From positions 1 through 64,000 of the forward strand of contig NZ_JASJOC010000005.1 in NCBI RefSeq assembly GCF_030068615.1: 64,000 nucleotides of DNA, in the 5' to 3' direction. Shown here piece by piece: positions 54,410 to 63,851 of the stretch. The position numbers and the translations under genes are program-made. Every line of letters starts with the position of its first letter. The first letter of the stretch is position 1. The stretch is from Halostagnicola sp. A-GB9-2 (GTDB lineage Archaea > Halobacteriota > Halobacteria > Halobacteriales > Natrialbaceae). The notes beneath the pieces were generated by a model. It was not told the origin of the DNA. It saw only the letters and a program-made list of their open reading frames with translations, and did no database searches.

Positions 54410-55207
54410 ATGATTCGCTCTCAACTTTCACGTAGTCGGGTTTCGGAACAACGAGCGCTCTATAGCGCACTCGAGAAGAAACTCAAAACAGGGGGTCTCA
54501 GTATCCCGTGGCCCGTTCAGAAACGTCTTCTTACTGGTATTCATCGAACTCAGCGGGTTATTCAACCCGAACGCTACGTTGACGCGGACCCGTACAAATT
54601 GTTGTACGTTGATCCGAGCAATGTCGAGTACCACGTCAACTGGGATACCACGCCACGCGTCTTTGGGACGGTTGCTGACGGCGACTGGGACCGGCGACGT
54701 GAACCCATCTCTGATGTTTCCCTCTATCGATCACTGGTCGAGCGGTTTCGACATGAAGAGCCCTGGGAGAACACGGAGCTCTACGAGATGCTTGTCGAAG
54801 AGTCAGACGAACGGTTGTGGGATCGCGTCTGTGACTCCGAACGGGAACGCTCGTCACGTTTAGAAGCGATCGACGCGCTATTTGAGGCGATTTCGTCGGA
54901 AGGTTATCTTACTCAGTGTGAATTACTCGAGCGTGATTCGGCGAATACGAACTCGTTAAACAACGAAGAGTGCCATCCAATTCTCAACGAGATCGGACTA
55001 AATATCGGACGCAATGGAGAGTTGCTGTGGCGTCATCGCGGTTTGCATCGGCTTTCGATCGCGAAGATTCTCAACCTTGATCGAATTCCGGTGTTGGTAC
55101 TCGCCCGGCATCGAAACTGGCAGCGAAAGCGTAATTTCGTCCGAGAGAATCCGACGGAGGTAGCTGATTCGATAGTGTCACATCCTGATCTCCAGGATAT
55201 TTTATAA
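54410..55207 (+). CDS. Hypothetical protein with a ParB/sulfiredoxin-like C-terminal segment
   Basis: A 265-aa soluble protein. The first 180 residues are charged and unrecognised (PVQKRLLTGIHRTQRVIQPE, YKLLYVDPSNVEYHVNWDT). Residues about 200-245 read IGRNGELLWRHRGLHRLSIA then KILNLDRIPVLVLARH, close to the G-x-HRL-x-x-AK-x-L-x-x-x-x-IPV pattern of ParB-like nuclease/sulfiredoxin folds, which bind nucleotides. Its place inside a glycan cluster suggests a kinase-like or nucleotide-binding role in surface glycan metabolism. That function is inference. Confidence 0.6.
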   Translation: MIRSQLSRSRVSEQRALYSALEKKLKTGGLSIPWPVQKRLLTGIHRTQRVIQPERYVDADPYKLLYVDPSNVEYHVNWDTTPRVFGTVADGDWDRRREPISDVSLYRSLVERFRHEEPWENTELYEMLVEESDERLWDRVCDSERERSSRLEAIDALFEAISSEGYLTQCELLERDSANTNSLNNEECHPILNEIGLNIGRNGELLWRHRGLHRLSIAKILNLDRIPVLVLARHRNWQRKRNFVRENPTEVADSIVSHPDLQDIL

Positions 55208-55676
55208 CACTCGATGGACTCTGTTCGAAAATTAGCTTTCCAGTGGCTGCTTGAATTAGCTCCCCATTATGGCAACGATAGACGCTCATCGTTTCGAAAT
55301 TGAATGGTGTATTATAATTTACAAACTGTATAGATATATTGAAGACCAAAATTGATATCGACAGAAAGTAAAGCGGGTGCAATGTAGACTGACCTCATGA
55401 ACGAACAGGGAAAGAGCAGTAGCGAATTCACGTTGGAGTCGGAAATTGGGAAGGGACTTCAAGGGGCGACGCTCCGTTCGCAGTCTTGTCGTCGCAGATT
55501 CCAAACTACCCCACGCTCTTGAACACAAGTCAAAAACCAATATGGTGGAAACATCGGATAAATCTGACAGTATGAGGGGGTGTTGTTCGAGTGGCTAGCC
55601 AATCCAATGAGCCAGCCATTGGTGTTATTATTTCAATAGGTAGGACATCTGCCTATCTGGATTATCGTGGTGTGGA
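55208..55676. other. AT-rich intergenic region
   Basis: A 469-base spacer with lower GC than the flanks. AT-rich runs near 55310-55340 could be promoters. No gene or clear repeat seen. Confidence 0.45.
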
Positions 55677-56915
55677 ATGACGGATAGCCTAAATAGAAGT
55701 CTCGATAGTACGTTTGCTGTCTCTTATGTTGCATTTGTGTTTTCTGGCGTCTACAAGAGTGCTGGATTTCTCGAGTGGGTACCTGTCGATCTTACCCTTC
55801 TCTTGGGAATCATAACTGTCGCGTTCACGGTTATGATCGCTGTAGTCAATCAGTTTAAAGTTACATTCTCTGCCGTTGTTATAACGTTGCTGTTTAGCGT
55901 GTTCGCTACGTATGCCGTTTTTACTGGGTTCTGGACTTCAAGTTCCGAATACTATTGGTCCAAATCTTTCCGATTGATCGCAGTAACCGGACTTGCTTTT
56001 GGAATCGGCTCAATAGTGATCGCGACATCATATCGTCGCCTCATATATGTAGCCTTCTCCACGACAGGACTCTCAACAGTCACCGCACTCGAAACACTCA
56101 ATCAGTATAGAATGGTCACCGGAAACGTCGAACTCTATCCTTTCGGGACAAACTACCTTATAACAGGTCGCGTTATTGGGTTGGGTCTTATTCTGACAGT
56201 GAGTTATCTCATCTTTTCTCGAGAAAATCCATCGATTTCCGTAGCATCCCTCTTTGTGTCGGTTGTGACAGGTTACGCACTCCTTGTAAGTGGCGCTCGC
56301 GGACCAATGGTACTGGTATTTGGCGCAGTCGTTTTGCTCGTCGTCACCGGTGTTGTAACTGGTTCACTTCCGAATAATCGACCTGCCTTAGTTGGGTATG
56401 CGATTGCCGTGTCCTTAATTGGTGCCGCGTTGACAACAATCGCACAAGAATTACGTGGCATGAGACGAATTCTTCAACTTGTTGAAGGGCCAGGGAGTTC
56501 GCTCGGGACACGGTTTGATTACTGGACTGCAACGATCGAGGCATTTGGAAGGGATATGTGGTTTTTCGGCGAAGGATTGGGTTCGTGGCCGGTACATGTG
56601 TACTATTACGCTGATGACCAATACTATCCTCACAATATCCTACTCGAGGTAATCTTCGAGCTTGGTACGATTGGATTCGTTATCTTTGTAGCGCTTGTCC
56701 TGTATGCGGTTGCCCATACTATCCAAGAATGGGTTACATATAACCATCCAACACAGATTGTGCTTGTCGTTTTGCTCATTTACATGCTGGGCAATGCAAT
56801 GATATCCGGCGACTTGAACGAGAATCGCTATCTATTCGCTATTCTCGGAGTTATGGCGTACTCGTTTAGATCTCCCCTGACTGAAGGGCGAAGATCTGCG
56901 TCTATCTTACAGTAA
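55677..56915 (+). CDS. O-antigen polymerase/ligase-like membrane protein
   Basis: A 412-aa polytopic protein with about eleven hydrophobic segments and the family loop HNILLEVIFELGTIGF near residue 320, preceded by GTRFDYWTATIEAFG. It is a second Wzy/WaaL-like protein in the island. Codon use is more AT-rich than in the genes at 45-50 kb, consistent with separate acquisition. It probably polymerises the glycan units flipped by the 52748 protein. Confidence 0.82.
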   Translation: MTDSLNRSLDSTFAVSYVAFVFSGVYKSAGFLEWVPVDLTLLLGIITVAFTVMIAVVNQFKVTFSAVVITLLFSVFATYAVFTGFWTSSSEYYWSKSFRLIAVTGLAFGIGSIVIATSYRRLIYVAFSTTGLSTVTALETLNQYRMVTGNVELYPFGTNYLITGRVIGLGLILTVSYLIFSRENPSISVASLFVSVVTGYALLVSGARGPMVLVFGAVVLLVVTGVVTGSLPNNRPALVGYAIAVSLIGAALTTIAQELRGMRRILQLVEGPGSSLGTRFDYWTATIEAFGRDMWFFGEGLGSWPVHVYYYADDQYYPHNILLEVIFELGTIGFVIFVALVLYAVAHTIQEWVTYNHPTQIVLVVLLIYMLGNAMISGDLNENRYLFAILGVMAYSFRSPLTEGRRSASILQ

Positions 56916-56975
56916 CTTCGTCAAGCTATCCTCTTAGAACGTGTACTGCTACCCTAAATTTTCGAGCAGGTCTCG

Positions 56976-57281
56976 GGGACACCAGTCCACGGTGCCTATT
57001 TCCACTTTCTCCGATTTGGAATCGTTGGAGCAGGGCTCTGGCTGTTCACCGTTTGGGGTTCGATTCTGTTCGCGGTGATAGACGAGAAGACGAACGACTT
57101 CGCTCTCGCGCTCTCGAGCGGCTTCGGCGTCTTGATGATCTTCGAAGCGGTCAACGTTTTCGACGCGCGTCTCGGTGCAGTTCTACTGGCGCTCTCGTTT
57201 GGGTACCTGTTCGCTGGTGTCTCGCGGACAGTGGAGATACGGCCATCGTTGAGTTCATCCCGGAAGACCCCCCTATCCTGA
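56976..57281 (+). pseudogene. C-terminal remnant of an O-antigen ligase-like protein
   Basis: An open frame without a proper start reads TPVHGAYFHFLRFGIVGAG, then hydrophobic segments WLFTVWGSILFAVID and ARLGAVLLALSFGYLFAG. The H-x-x-Y-x-x-x-L-R-x-G pattern is the end part of a Wzy/WaaL protein. The N-terminal two thirds are missing. It is a leftover of gene replacement in the glycan cluster. Confidence 0.6.
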
Positions 57282-57472
57282 GTGATTGGGTTCCCGTTCG
57301 ATAGTGTGCCGTATTTGGTCAGGGAAACGATCTGGAACCGGTCTTTCAGAAGATTGATCAGGCCAGTCGCTGGGTTTCTTCCCTCTCTTCGTGCCGAACG
57401 TATCTGTTCATAACCTGATTGGACCGCATCCAAAGCATAACGATCATATGCCATTCCGAGGTAGGAATCACC

Positions 57473-58366
57473 ATGAGTTCGCCAGAAGAGGGTATCGTGT
57501 ATATCGCAACCGGCAGGAATTACATCGAGGAAGCTTGCCTCTCCGCAAAAAGTCTGAAAGAGCATAACGAAGATCTCCACGTCACTATCTTTTCGGATCG
57601 AACGTTCGACTCCCCGTATTTCGACCGAGTACGAAAGATTGAGGATCCCGATTATGATTTCGGTGATTCAGTTATCGATCCCGAGATGACCCCGTATGAT
57701 CGAACACTCTTTTTGGATACGGATACGTACATCTGTGACGACATCACCGGGATGTTCGATATACTCGATCGGTTCGATATCGCCGCATCGCACAATCCTG
57801 GGAGTCGAAAAGACTCCGTTCCGGGCGGATACACGGCCTATAACGTCCCGGATGCGTTTCCACTATACAATACCGGCGTCCTATTGTTTGCCGATAATTC
57901 AGATGTCAGAGACTTCTTTTCTACCTGGTCGGATATCTACGAGAGAGCAAAACGCGAGACCGGATCCGGACTGAACCAACCGGCCTTTCGAGAAGCGTTG
58001 TATCACAGCGATCTACAGATAGCGACGCTTCCGTCGGAGTACAATCTACGCGTTCATTACGACGGCAGTGTCGGCTTTATGACCGACTCGGTGAAGATTG
58101 TACACGGGAGACACCCTGCCGGGCTCCCAAAAGTATCCAAACGCCTCAACGAACATACCGATATGCGTGTATTTTCGCTTCGGAAGTGGCCCCTCGAGAT
58201 CACCACAAAACACCCTTCGTATCGCTATTACATCCGGAGTCTTCTCATCGAAGAGACAAAGCCCTACACGTTCCGAGGCAGAGTGTACGCGTCTCTGAAG
58301 GATCGTGGGGTTCGCGAGACCGCATCGCGGATAGCGAGAGACGTGAAGAATGCGTCACCCATCTGA
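57473..58366 (+). CDS. Putative glycosyltransferase (GT-A, DxD)
   Basis: A 297-aa protein starting at ATG 57473; an in-frame ATG at 57419 is less likely because of composition. YIATGRNYIEEACLSAKSLK opens a nucleotide-sugar fold and DRTLFLDTDTYICDDI near residue 77 supplies the DxD metal motif. PLYNTGVLLF, SGLNQPAFREAL and IVHGRHPAGL resemble GT8-like enzymes. It should transfer a sugar to a glycan or lipid. It converges with the PAP2 gene. Confidence 0.75.
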   Translation: MSSPEEGIVYIATGRNYIEEACLSAKSLKEHNEDLHVTIFSDRTFDSPYFDRVRKIEDPDYDFGDSVIDPEMTPYDRTLFLDTDTYICDDITGMFDILDRFDIAASHNPGSRKDSVPGGYTAYNVPDAFPLYNTGVLLFADNSDVRDFFSTWSDIYERAKRETGSGLNQPAFREALYHSDLQIATLPSEYNLRVHYDGSVGFMTDSVKIVHGRHPAGLPKVSKRLNEHTDMRVFSLRKWPLEITTKHPSYRYYIRSLLIEETKPYTFRGRVYASLKDRGVRETASRIARDVKNASPI

Positions 58367-58459
58367 CTACCGTATTACTGATCGGACAACGTTCATCCCC
58401 TCTTTACGGTGACTTCGACAACTCGGGCCGATCGACGAGCACAGAAACGAGACCTGTGC

Positions 58460-59182
58460 TCATTTCGTCTCCGCTCTTCTCGCAACTTCGATCAGTTGCC
58501 GCCGAACGGCCGGCAATTCGACAAAATACCACCCGATCGCCGCAACGACGCTCCCAGTGAGCGCTACAACGGCTCGAGAACTGGCCTCGGTCGCTAGCAC
58601 GGCCAGCGTTGCAATCGCAATTGCGACGGCGAACGCCCTCGTCGGCCGTCCTCGAGCGACCCGGTGGATCACCAGCAGGTATACTACGCCGAAGAGAACC
58701 GATGCGACCACGTCGACGAGGAAGTGGACGCCGAGGACGAGTCGTGAGAGGCTGACAAGCATGACGACCGTTCCGGCGAGTGCGAATCTCGATGGCCGGG
58801 TCCTGACCGACGACCACAGTGCGAACCCACCCCAGAATATCGTCGCCGACATTGCATGACCGCTTGGGAATCCGTGTTCGCTGGGTGAGATTACGTGCAA
58901 TTCCGCCGGCGGCCTCGGAAACGCAAACACTCCTTTGAGGAAAACGACCAGTGCGAGCCCGCCGAATACGGCCGCGATGAACGAGACCGTACGGTTCGAA
59001 CAGAGCGGTTTCTCCTCGGTATCCCGAGCAATCGTCCACCCGACGTCTGTGAGGTACAGTAGCCCCAGCACGGGGACAATGAACGCCAGGTCGCCAAGTA
59101 ACGAGAGTCCGACGAACCCCTCGAGCGCCCATTCGGGGACAGTCTCGCGGAGTCCCTCCGTTACTCCTATTCCGCGGCTCAT
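58460..59182 (-). CDS. PAP2-family membrane phosphatase
   Basis: A 240-aa integral membrane phosphatase with six or seven helices. The three PAP2 motifs are present: KGVFAFPRP near residue 83, FPSGHAM near 104, and SRLVLGVHFLVDV near 143, giving the catalytic His pair and Arg/Lys contacts. In a glycan locus it may dephosphorylate polyprenyl pyrophosphate to recycle the lipid carrier. The assignment is sound; the substrate is inferred. Confidence 0.9.
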   Translation of the reverse strand: MSRGIGVTEGLRETVPEWALEGFVGLSLLGDLAFIVPVLGLLYLTDVGWTIARDTEEKPLCSNRTVSFIAAVFGGLALVVFLKGVFAFPRPPAELHVISPSEHGFPSGHAMSATIFWGGFALWSSVRTRPSRFALAGTVVMLVSLSRLVLGVHFLVDVVASVLFGVVYLLVIHRVARGRPTRAFAVAIAIATLAVLATEASSRAVVALTGSVVAAIGWYFVELPAVRRQLIEVARRAETK

Positions 59183-59594
59183 GGACGTGATGTAACAGTC
59201 AATCGGTGTGTGAATTTCGATTCCGTTCGATGGCCGAGCGTGTGTACCATCAGCGAGCCGTGTTTGCTAACGTGTTGGCTGAACCAGCCCCGGCTGGGCA
59301 TCGATTTGTCGCCCAGCAGTGTACGATTCTTGGGACCCTCACTGGCGGTATTTTCGAAGACAGCTGCCGGCGGCCCGGAGTTAAAGCCATCTCCAGGGCC
59401 ACAGTCGTCATCAGGAGCGCAAAATTTCATTATCCAATCACAACACGCTGATTCCCAAAAACGTATCGTCTTGACTATATCTTTGATCGGTTGTCCGGCT
59501 TTCAGAGATCGTCATCCCCCCGCTCAACGATCAGTGGTCGTCGAGGAAGGTTTTCGTTTCGTCACCGAATGGCTGGACTCCGTTCCAGTTCTTC
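59183..59594. other. Intergenic region with possible gene debris
   Basis: A 412-base spacer. Frames on both strands give stretches that look somewhat protein-like (for example PKNRTLLGDKSMPSRGWFSQ on the minus strand), but no start, stop and family agree. It may hold a remnant of a lost gene. Confidence 0.35.
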
Positions 59595-60329
59595 TCAATC
59601 CATCGCCGCCACCGCTTTCGGATCTTGAAGCCGGTCCTCCGCCTCGTCGCGGTCCTCGGGATAGCCGACGTCTATTCGCCAGCCCTCGAGGCCGATTGCA
59701 TCGATCGTTCGGCCGGACTGAATCAGGAGGTCGATCGCCTCGCTGATTTCGTACTCCCCGCGGTCGGAGGGTTGAACGAGGTGGCAGGCGTTGAAAATCG
59801 CCGGCGTGAACGTATAAAACCCGGTCATCACGAGGTTTGACGGCGGTTCGTCGGGCTTTTCGACGACGTCGGTAATTTCGCCGTACTGGTTGGTATCACA
59901 GACTCCATATCGGGAGGCTTCGTCCCAGGGTACTTCCTCCACGAGGAACGCCGCATCTGCGCGCTCTTCGCGCTGGCGACGAACGACGTCCTCGAGATTC
60001 GCCTGAAAGATATTGTCGCCGAGAATCAGCATGAAGTCGTCGTCGATGTGTTCTTCGACGGTCAACAGCGCGTGGGCCAGCCCCTGTTGTTCGCGCTGGT
60101 GGGCGTACGTAATCGGTACGCCGCGGTACTCGTCGCCGTAGTGGTCGATAATCTTCTCCTTGAGGTAGCCGACGACGACGACGAATTCGTCCGCACCGAG
60201 TTCGACCAACTGGTCGAGACAGTGGGTGATAATCGGTTCGTCGTCCACCTCGACGAGGCCTTTCGGCTTGTCTTCGGTTAGCGGGCGGAGCCGCGTCCCT
60301 TCGCCAGCGGCGAGGACAACTGCTTGCAT
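59595..60329 (-). CDS. Sugar-1-phosphate nucleotidyltransferase (AglF/GlmU/RmlA-like)
   Basis: A 244-aa nucleotidyltransferase. AVVLAAGEGTRLRPLTEDKP at residues 3-22 is the nucleotide-binding signature; VEVDDEPIITHCLDQLVELG, LGDNIF near 97, and VEKPDEPPS near 151 follow, with GWRIDVGYPEDRDEAE at the end. It makes UDP- or dTDP-sugar from a sugar-1-phosphate. Its divergent neighbour is UDP-glucose dehydrogenase, so UDP-glucose is the likely product, feeding glucuronate synthesis for glycosylation. The 104-base gap is shared by both promoters. Confidence 0.9.
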   Translation of the reverse strand: MQAVVLAAGEGTRLRPLTEDKPKGLVEVDDEPIITHCLDQLVELGADEFVVVVGYLKEKIIDHYGDEYRGVPITYAHQREQQGLAHALLTVEEHIDDDFMLILGDNIFQANLEDVVRRQREERADAAFLVEEVPWDEASRYGVCDTNQYGEITDVVEKPDEPPSNLVMTGFYTFTPAIFNACHLVQPSDRGEYEISEAIDLLIQSGRTIDAIGLEGWRIDVGYPEDRDEAEDRLQDPKAVAAMD

Positions 60330-60433
60330 TGATAGTAATTGACTCTTCCCAGGTTACAATAACGTTCTGATTTCGGTACTGTTCGTTCCCGGTATCACAA
60401 CGTTCTTGCATATAGCTCTAATCTCCCTATTCA

Positions 60434-61720
60434 ATGCATATCTCCGTCATCGGCAGCGGATACGTCGGAACGACGATTGCGGCCTGTTTCGCAGAACTCG
60501 GTCACACTGTTACGACAATCGATATCGACGAAGAGATCGTTGCGGCGCTTTCTGCAGGGCACGCACCGATAGACGAGCCGGGTCTCGAGGACCTTCTTGA
60601 GAGCCACGCAGGTGACAGTCTCGAGGCCACGACCTCCTACGATGCCGTCGTCGAATCGGATGTGACCTTCCTGGCGATCGGTACCCCTTCCAACGACGAC
60701 GGGAGCATCGACCTCACGGCGCTCGAAGCCGCCGCTGAAGCGACCGGCGAAACCCTCGCCGACAAGGAAAACCGCCACCTGGTCGTCATCAAGAGTACGG
60801 TCACGCCGACGAGCATCGAAACCGTGCTCGAGCCTGCAGTCACTCGAGGGTCAGGAGGGAACGAGAACATCGAGGTGGGGATGAACCCCGAGTTTCTCCG
60901 GGAAGGAAGCGCCGTTTCGGATTTCATGCAGCCGGACAAGCTCGTCTACGGAACGGATTCGGAGTGGGCGACGGAACGATTACACGCGATCTACGAGCCG
61001 TTGCTTGCGGATCACGACGCCCATATCGTCGAAACAGATCCGGCGACCGCTTCGATGATCAAGTACGCGAACAACGCCTTCCTCGCCTCGAAAATCAGCC
61101 TGGTCAACGACCTCGGAAACATCTGTAAGGAATTTGGTCTCGACGCCTACGAAGTGATGGAAGCGGTCGGCCTCGACGACCGTATCTCCGAGCGGTTCCT
61201 CCGAAGCGGCGTCGGGTGGGGCGGGTCGTGTTTCCCGAAGGATGTCAACGCGATCATCGCGGCCGCACGCGAGGAGGGCTATGACCCGGCGCTCCTCGAG
61301 GCGAGCGTCGAGATCAACGACCGACAGCCGGAACGGATGCTCGAGCTGTTGGAACATCACGTGGCTCTCGAGGGGAGCCACATTGCGGTTCTTGGCCTGT
61401 CGTTCAAACCGCGGACGGACGATATCCGAAACTCTCGAGCGATTCCGGTCATTGAAAAACTACAGGATCGCGGTGCCGAGGTCGTTGCGTACGATCCCGT
61501 CGCGGTCGACCCGATGCGCGAGCGATTTCCCGACGCCGAGTACGCGAACTCGGCGGCCGAGGCGTTAGACGGCGCGGACGGCGTTGCGGTCGTTACCGAC
61601 TGGGACGAGTTCGCGGTGTTAGATAGGGAGTTCGACGCGATGGACGAACCGGTCGTCGTCGACGGCCGTCGGATCGTCGAGCGACGGGACGGCATCGTCT
61701 ACGAGGGGCTCACGTACTAA
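60434..61720 (+). CDS. aglM: UDP-glucose/GDP-mannose dehydrogenase (UDP-glucose 6-dehydrogenase)
   Basis: A 428-aa nucleotide-sugar dehydrogenase of normal length. The NAD-binding GSGYVGTTIAACFAELGH is near residues 7-24; the central SMIKYANNAFLASKISLVND near 207 and catalytic Cys in GVGWGGSCFPKD near 256 are present; the C-terminal domain has LGLSFKPRTDDIRNSRAI near 318. It oxidises UDP-glucose to UDP-glucuronate. Haloarchaeal AglM does this for N-glycans, and the symbol is given on that likeness and context. It is divergent from the nucleotidyltransferase. Confidence 0.9.
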   Translation: MHISVIGSGYVGTTIAACFAELGHTVTTIDIDEEIVAALSAGHAPIDEPGLEDLLESHAGDSLEATTSYDAVVESDVTFLAIGTPSNDDGSIDLTALEAAAEATGETLADKENRHLVVIKSTVTPTSIETVLEPAVTRGSGGNENIEVGMNPEFLREGSAVSDFMQPDKLVYGTDSEWATERLHAIYEPLLADHDAHIVETDPATASMIKYANNAFLASKISLVNDLGNICKEFGLDAYEVMEAVGLDDRISERFLRSGVGWGGSCFPKDVNAIIAAAREEGYDPALLEASVEINDRQPERMLELLEHHVALEGSHIAVLGLSFKPRTDDIRNSRAIPVIEKLQDRGAEVVAYDPVAVDPMRERFPDAEYANSAAEALDGADGVAVVTDWDEFAVLDREFDAMDEPVVVDGRRIVERRDGIVYEGLTY

Positions 61721-61871
61721 GTCGTTTCTCGAGATCCCCTATTCACCGCTAGCGGAAATTACTGGCAGGAAGGTCGGAGATCCCCTCAAACGCGCCCAAC
61801 GTTTGTTGATGACTCCGTACAGCTACTCATTCCTATGTAACCCACTACACGAAAAGTTTCAGTATATTCGG

Positions 61872-61884
61872 ATATTATAAAAGC
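61872..61884 (+). promoter_or_regulatory. TATA box for the alkaline phosphatase gene
   Basis: GATATTATAAAAG lies about 22-26 bases before the ATG at 61898, indicating a leaderless transcript and supporting that start. Confidence 0.55.
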
Positions 61885-61897
61885 ACTATATGTCGCG

Positions 61898-63412
61898 ATG
61901 GAATCGTTCACTCGCATGTCCGATACTTCAGACAGCAGTGACAAAACGGATGATCGATCGATCGTTTCGGCTAACCGGCGGACCTTCATGGGCGCAGTGG
62001 GGGCGATCACGGGCGCGAGTGCACTCGGCGGATCTGCGCTGGCGAACGATGACGGTAGCGAGACGGAACTCAGCGGCGGCGACAGTCGGTCGGGGGACGC
62101 ACATAACGCGATCGTCGTTATCCCTGACGGGGCAGGCCAGGCCCACATCAGCGGTGCTCGATACCTGAAGGCGTGGCGGGAAGATCCGGAGGAGTTCCCA
62201 CTGAACATTACGCCTGACGGAACGTCCCTCAACGTCGACCGCGCCGAGCAGATCGGAGGAATGAGCACCCAACCCGACGATCCGGATCAATTGATAACTG
62301 ACTCCGCGGCGGCGGGGACGGCGATGGCGACGGGGACGAAGATCTATTCCGGTGCAATCAGCGGAATCGGAACGGAAGAAAACTTCACACCGGTGCGTAC
62401 GATCCTGGAAGCAGCTCACGACGCAGGGATGGCCACCGGCTTGGTGACGACCACTGAGATCACCCATGCGACGCCTGCAAAGTTTGCCTCCCACGTCCCC
62501 GATCGGGGGATGGGCGAAGAGATCGCTCGGCAGTACGTCGAGAACGCGACCGTTGACGTATTACTGGGTGGCGGAAAGCACCACTTCGATCCGGAAGAGC
62601 GAGAAGACGGCGAGGACCTGATCGCCTGCGCTCAAGAGCAAGGCTACCAGTACGTCGAGACTGACGACGAACTCGACAGCGTCGACTCGAGAAAAGTCCT
62701 CGGGTTGTTCGGGAGCGAAACTGACCGGTCGACTCACATGAGCTACTACGTTGACCGCGAGTATGTCGGGGATACGGACGAACCTGATCTCGTCGATATG
62801 ACCGAGATGGCGATCGAGACGCTTTCGAAGTGCGACAACGGATTCTTTTTGATGATCGAATCCGGCCGGGTTGATCACCAGGGTCACGCCCACGACAACG
62901 CGATCACTCACGAACAACTCGAGTGCGACGAGGTGTTCGGGACTGTTCTGGACTACGTCGAGGATCCTTCGACGCCGGAGACGTTTGCAATGCAGGTCGC
63001 CGACCACGAGACCGGCGGAATGTCACTCGGTGCGGACGCGTACGACATGGATTGGGAGGCGATCGACAATATTCGCGCGAGCCTCGAGTATCTCGACGAC
63101 GCGATGGACGACTATCAGGGTACTGACGAAGTCGCCGAACTCATCGAGAAACGCACCGGCCTCGAGCTCAGTTACGGCGAGTTGATGGATGCAACAGGCG
63201 GTCAGCTCACCGACGTGCTCAATGCTCGCACGCAAATGGGATGGTCTTCCGACTCGCATACGGCGGAGGAAGTTCCGGCCTACGCCCACGGACCGAACGC
63301 CGAATTCTTCGGTCGATACTTCGACAACACGGAGGTTTCAGTCGGGATCGCAGACGTACTCGGCCTCGAGTTCGAGCCCGGTCAAGAGATCGATTACGAG
63401 TACCAAGAATGA
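61898..63412 (+). CDS. Alkaline phosphatase, Tat-exported
   Basis: A 504-aa protein with a twin-arginine signal (ANRRTFMGAVGAITGASALG, residues about 26-45). The mature enzyme shows VVIPDGAGQAH with the metal Asp near 71, the nucleophile Ser in TDSAAAGTAMATG near 135, ESGRVDHQGHAHDN near 324, ADHETGGMS near 366, and a late His in SDSHTAEEVPAYA near 451. All zinc and Ser positions seem to be present. It releases phosphate from organic phosphates outside the cell. No lipobox follows the signal. Phosphate control is likely in general, but no operator was seen. Confidence 0.9.
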   Translation: MESFTRMSDTSDSSDKTDDRSIVSANRRTFMGAVGAITGASALGGSALANDDGSETELSGGDSRSGDAHNAIVVIPDGAGQAHISGARYLKAWREDPEEFPLNITPDGTSLNVDRAEQIGGMSTQPDDPDQLITDSAAAGTAMATGTKIYSGAISGIGTEENFTPVRTILEAAHDAGMATGLVTTTEITHATPAKFASHVPDRGMGEEIARQYVENATVDVLLGGGKHHFDPEEREDGEDLIACAQEQGYQYVETDDELDSVDSRKVLGLFGSETDRSTHMSYYVDREYVGDTDEPDLVDMTEMAIETLSKCDNGFFLMIESGRVDHQGHAHDNAITHEQLECDEVFGTVLDYVEDPSTPETFAMQVADHETGGMSLGADAYDMDWEAIDNIRASLEYLDDAMDDYQGTDEVAELIEKRTGLELSYGELMDATGGQLTDVLNARTQMGWSSDSHTAEEVPAYAHGPNAEFFGRYFDNTEVSVGIADVLGLEFEPGQEIDYEYQE

Positions 63413-63851
63413 TAGATCCTGATTCGAATGCTTTGAGATCTCCCTGAAAGAAGCCGTGTACAACCTTTTTTCGTGGGTTCGGGACAATATTGATTGAGTC
63501 GTTAATGACCTCATGAACGAAATCGACCACCTCTTTGTTCCCTTAACAGCCGAGGGTCATGTACAAATCTGAGTCACGGTCTCAAGAAATATATTTCATT
63601 GAATGAATAGCGTGGATGCTATGAAGTGCTTGATTTGGTAGACTCTCACGCTAAGATTGACGCAGAACGTGTTCAAATGATCCGTATTGAACTGCCCATG
63701 TGGTTTTATCAAGTCGTGAATTTGAATCACTGTTAGTTATTGAGAAATTATTAGGTGGAATAATTACCAATAATATTTCTTTCTCCCATATACTGTTGGA
63801 TCCAAAGACTTATTTAGTTTAAAACTCGAACATGAGTGAAGAAGAACCAAT
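63413..63851. other. AT-rich intergenic region near the right edge
   Basis: A 439-base stretch with clearly lower GC than the alkaline phosphatase gene, containing several AT-rich runs (for example near 63760-63785). No complete gene was found. It precedes the partial membrane protein. Confidence 0.4.

Noticed and set aside
59210-59746. A 178-codon + strand frame
   Set aside because: Its second half is antisense to the nucleotidyltransferase; the first half has no recognised family.
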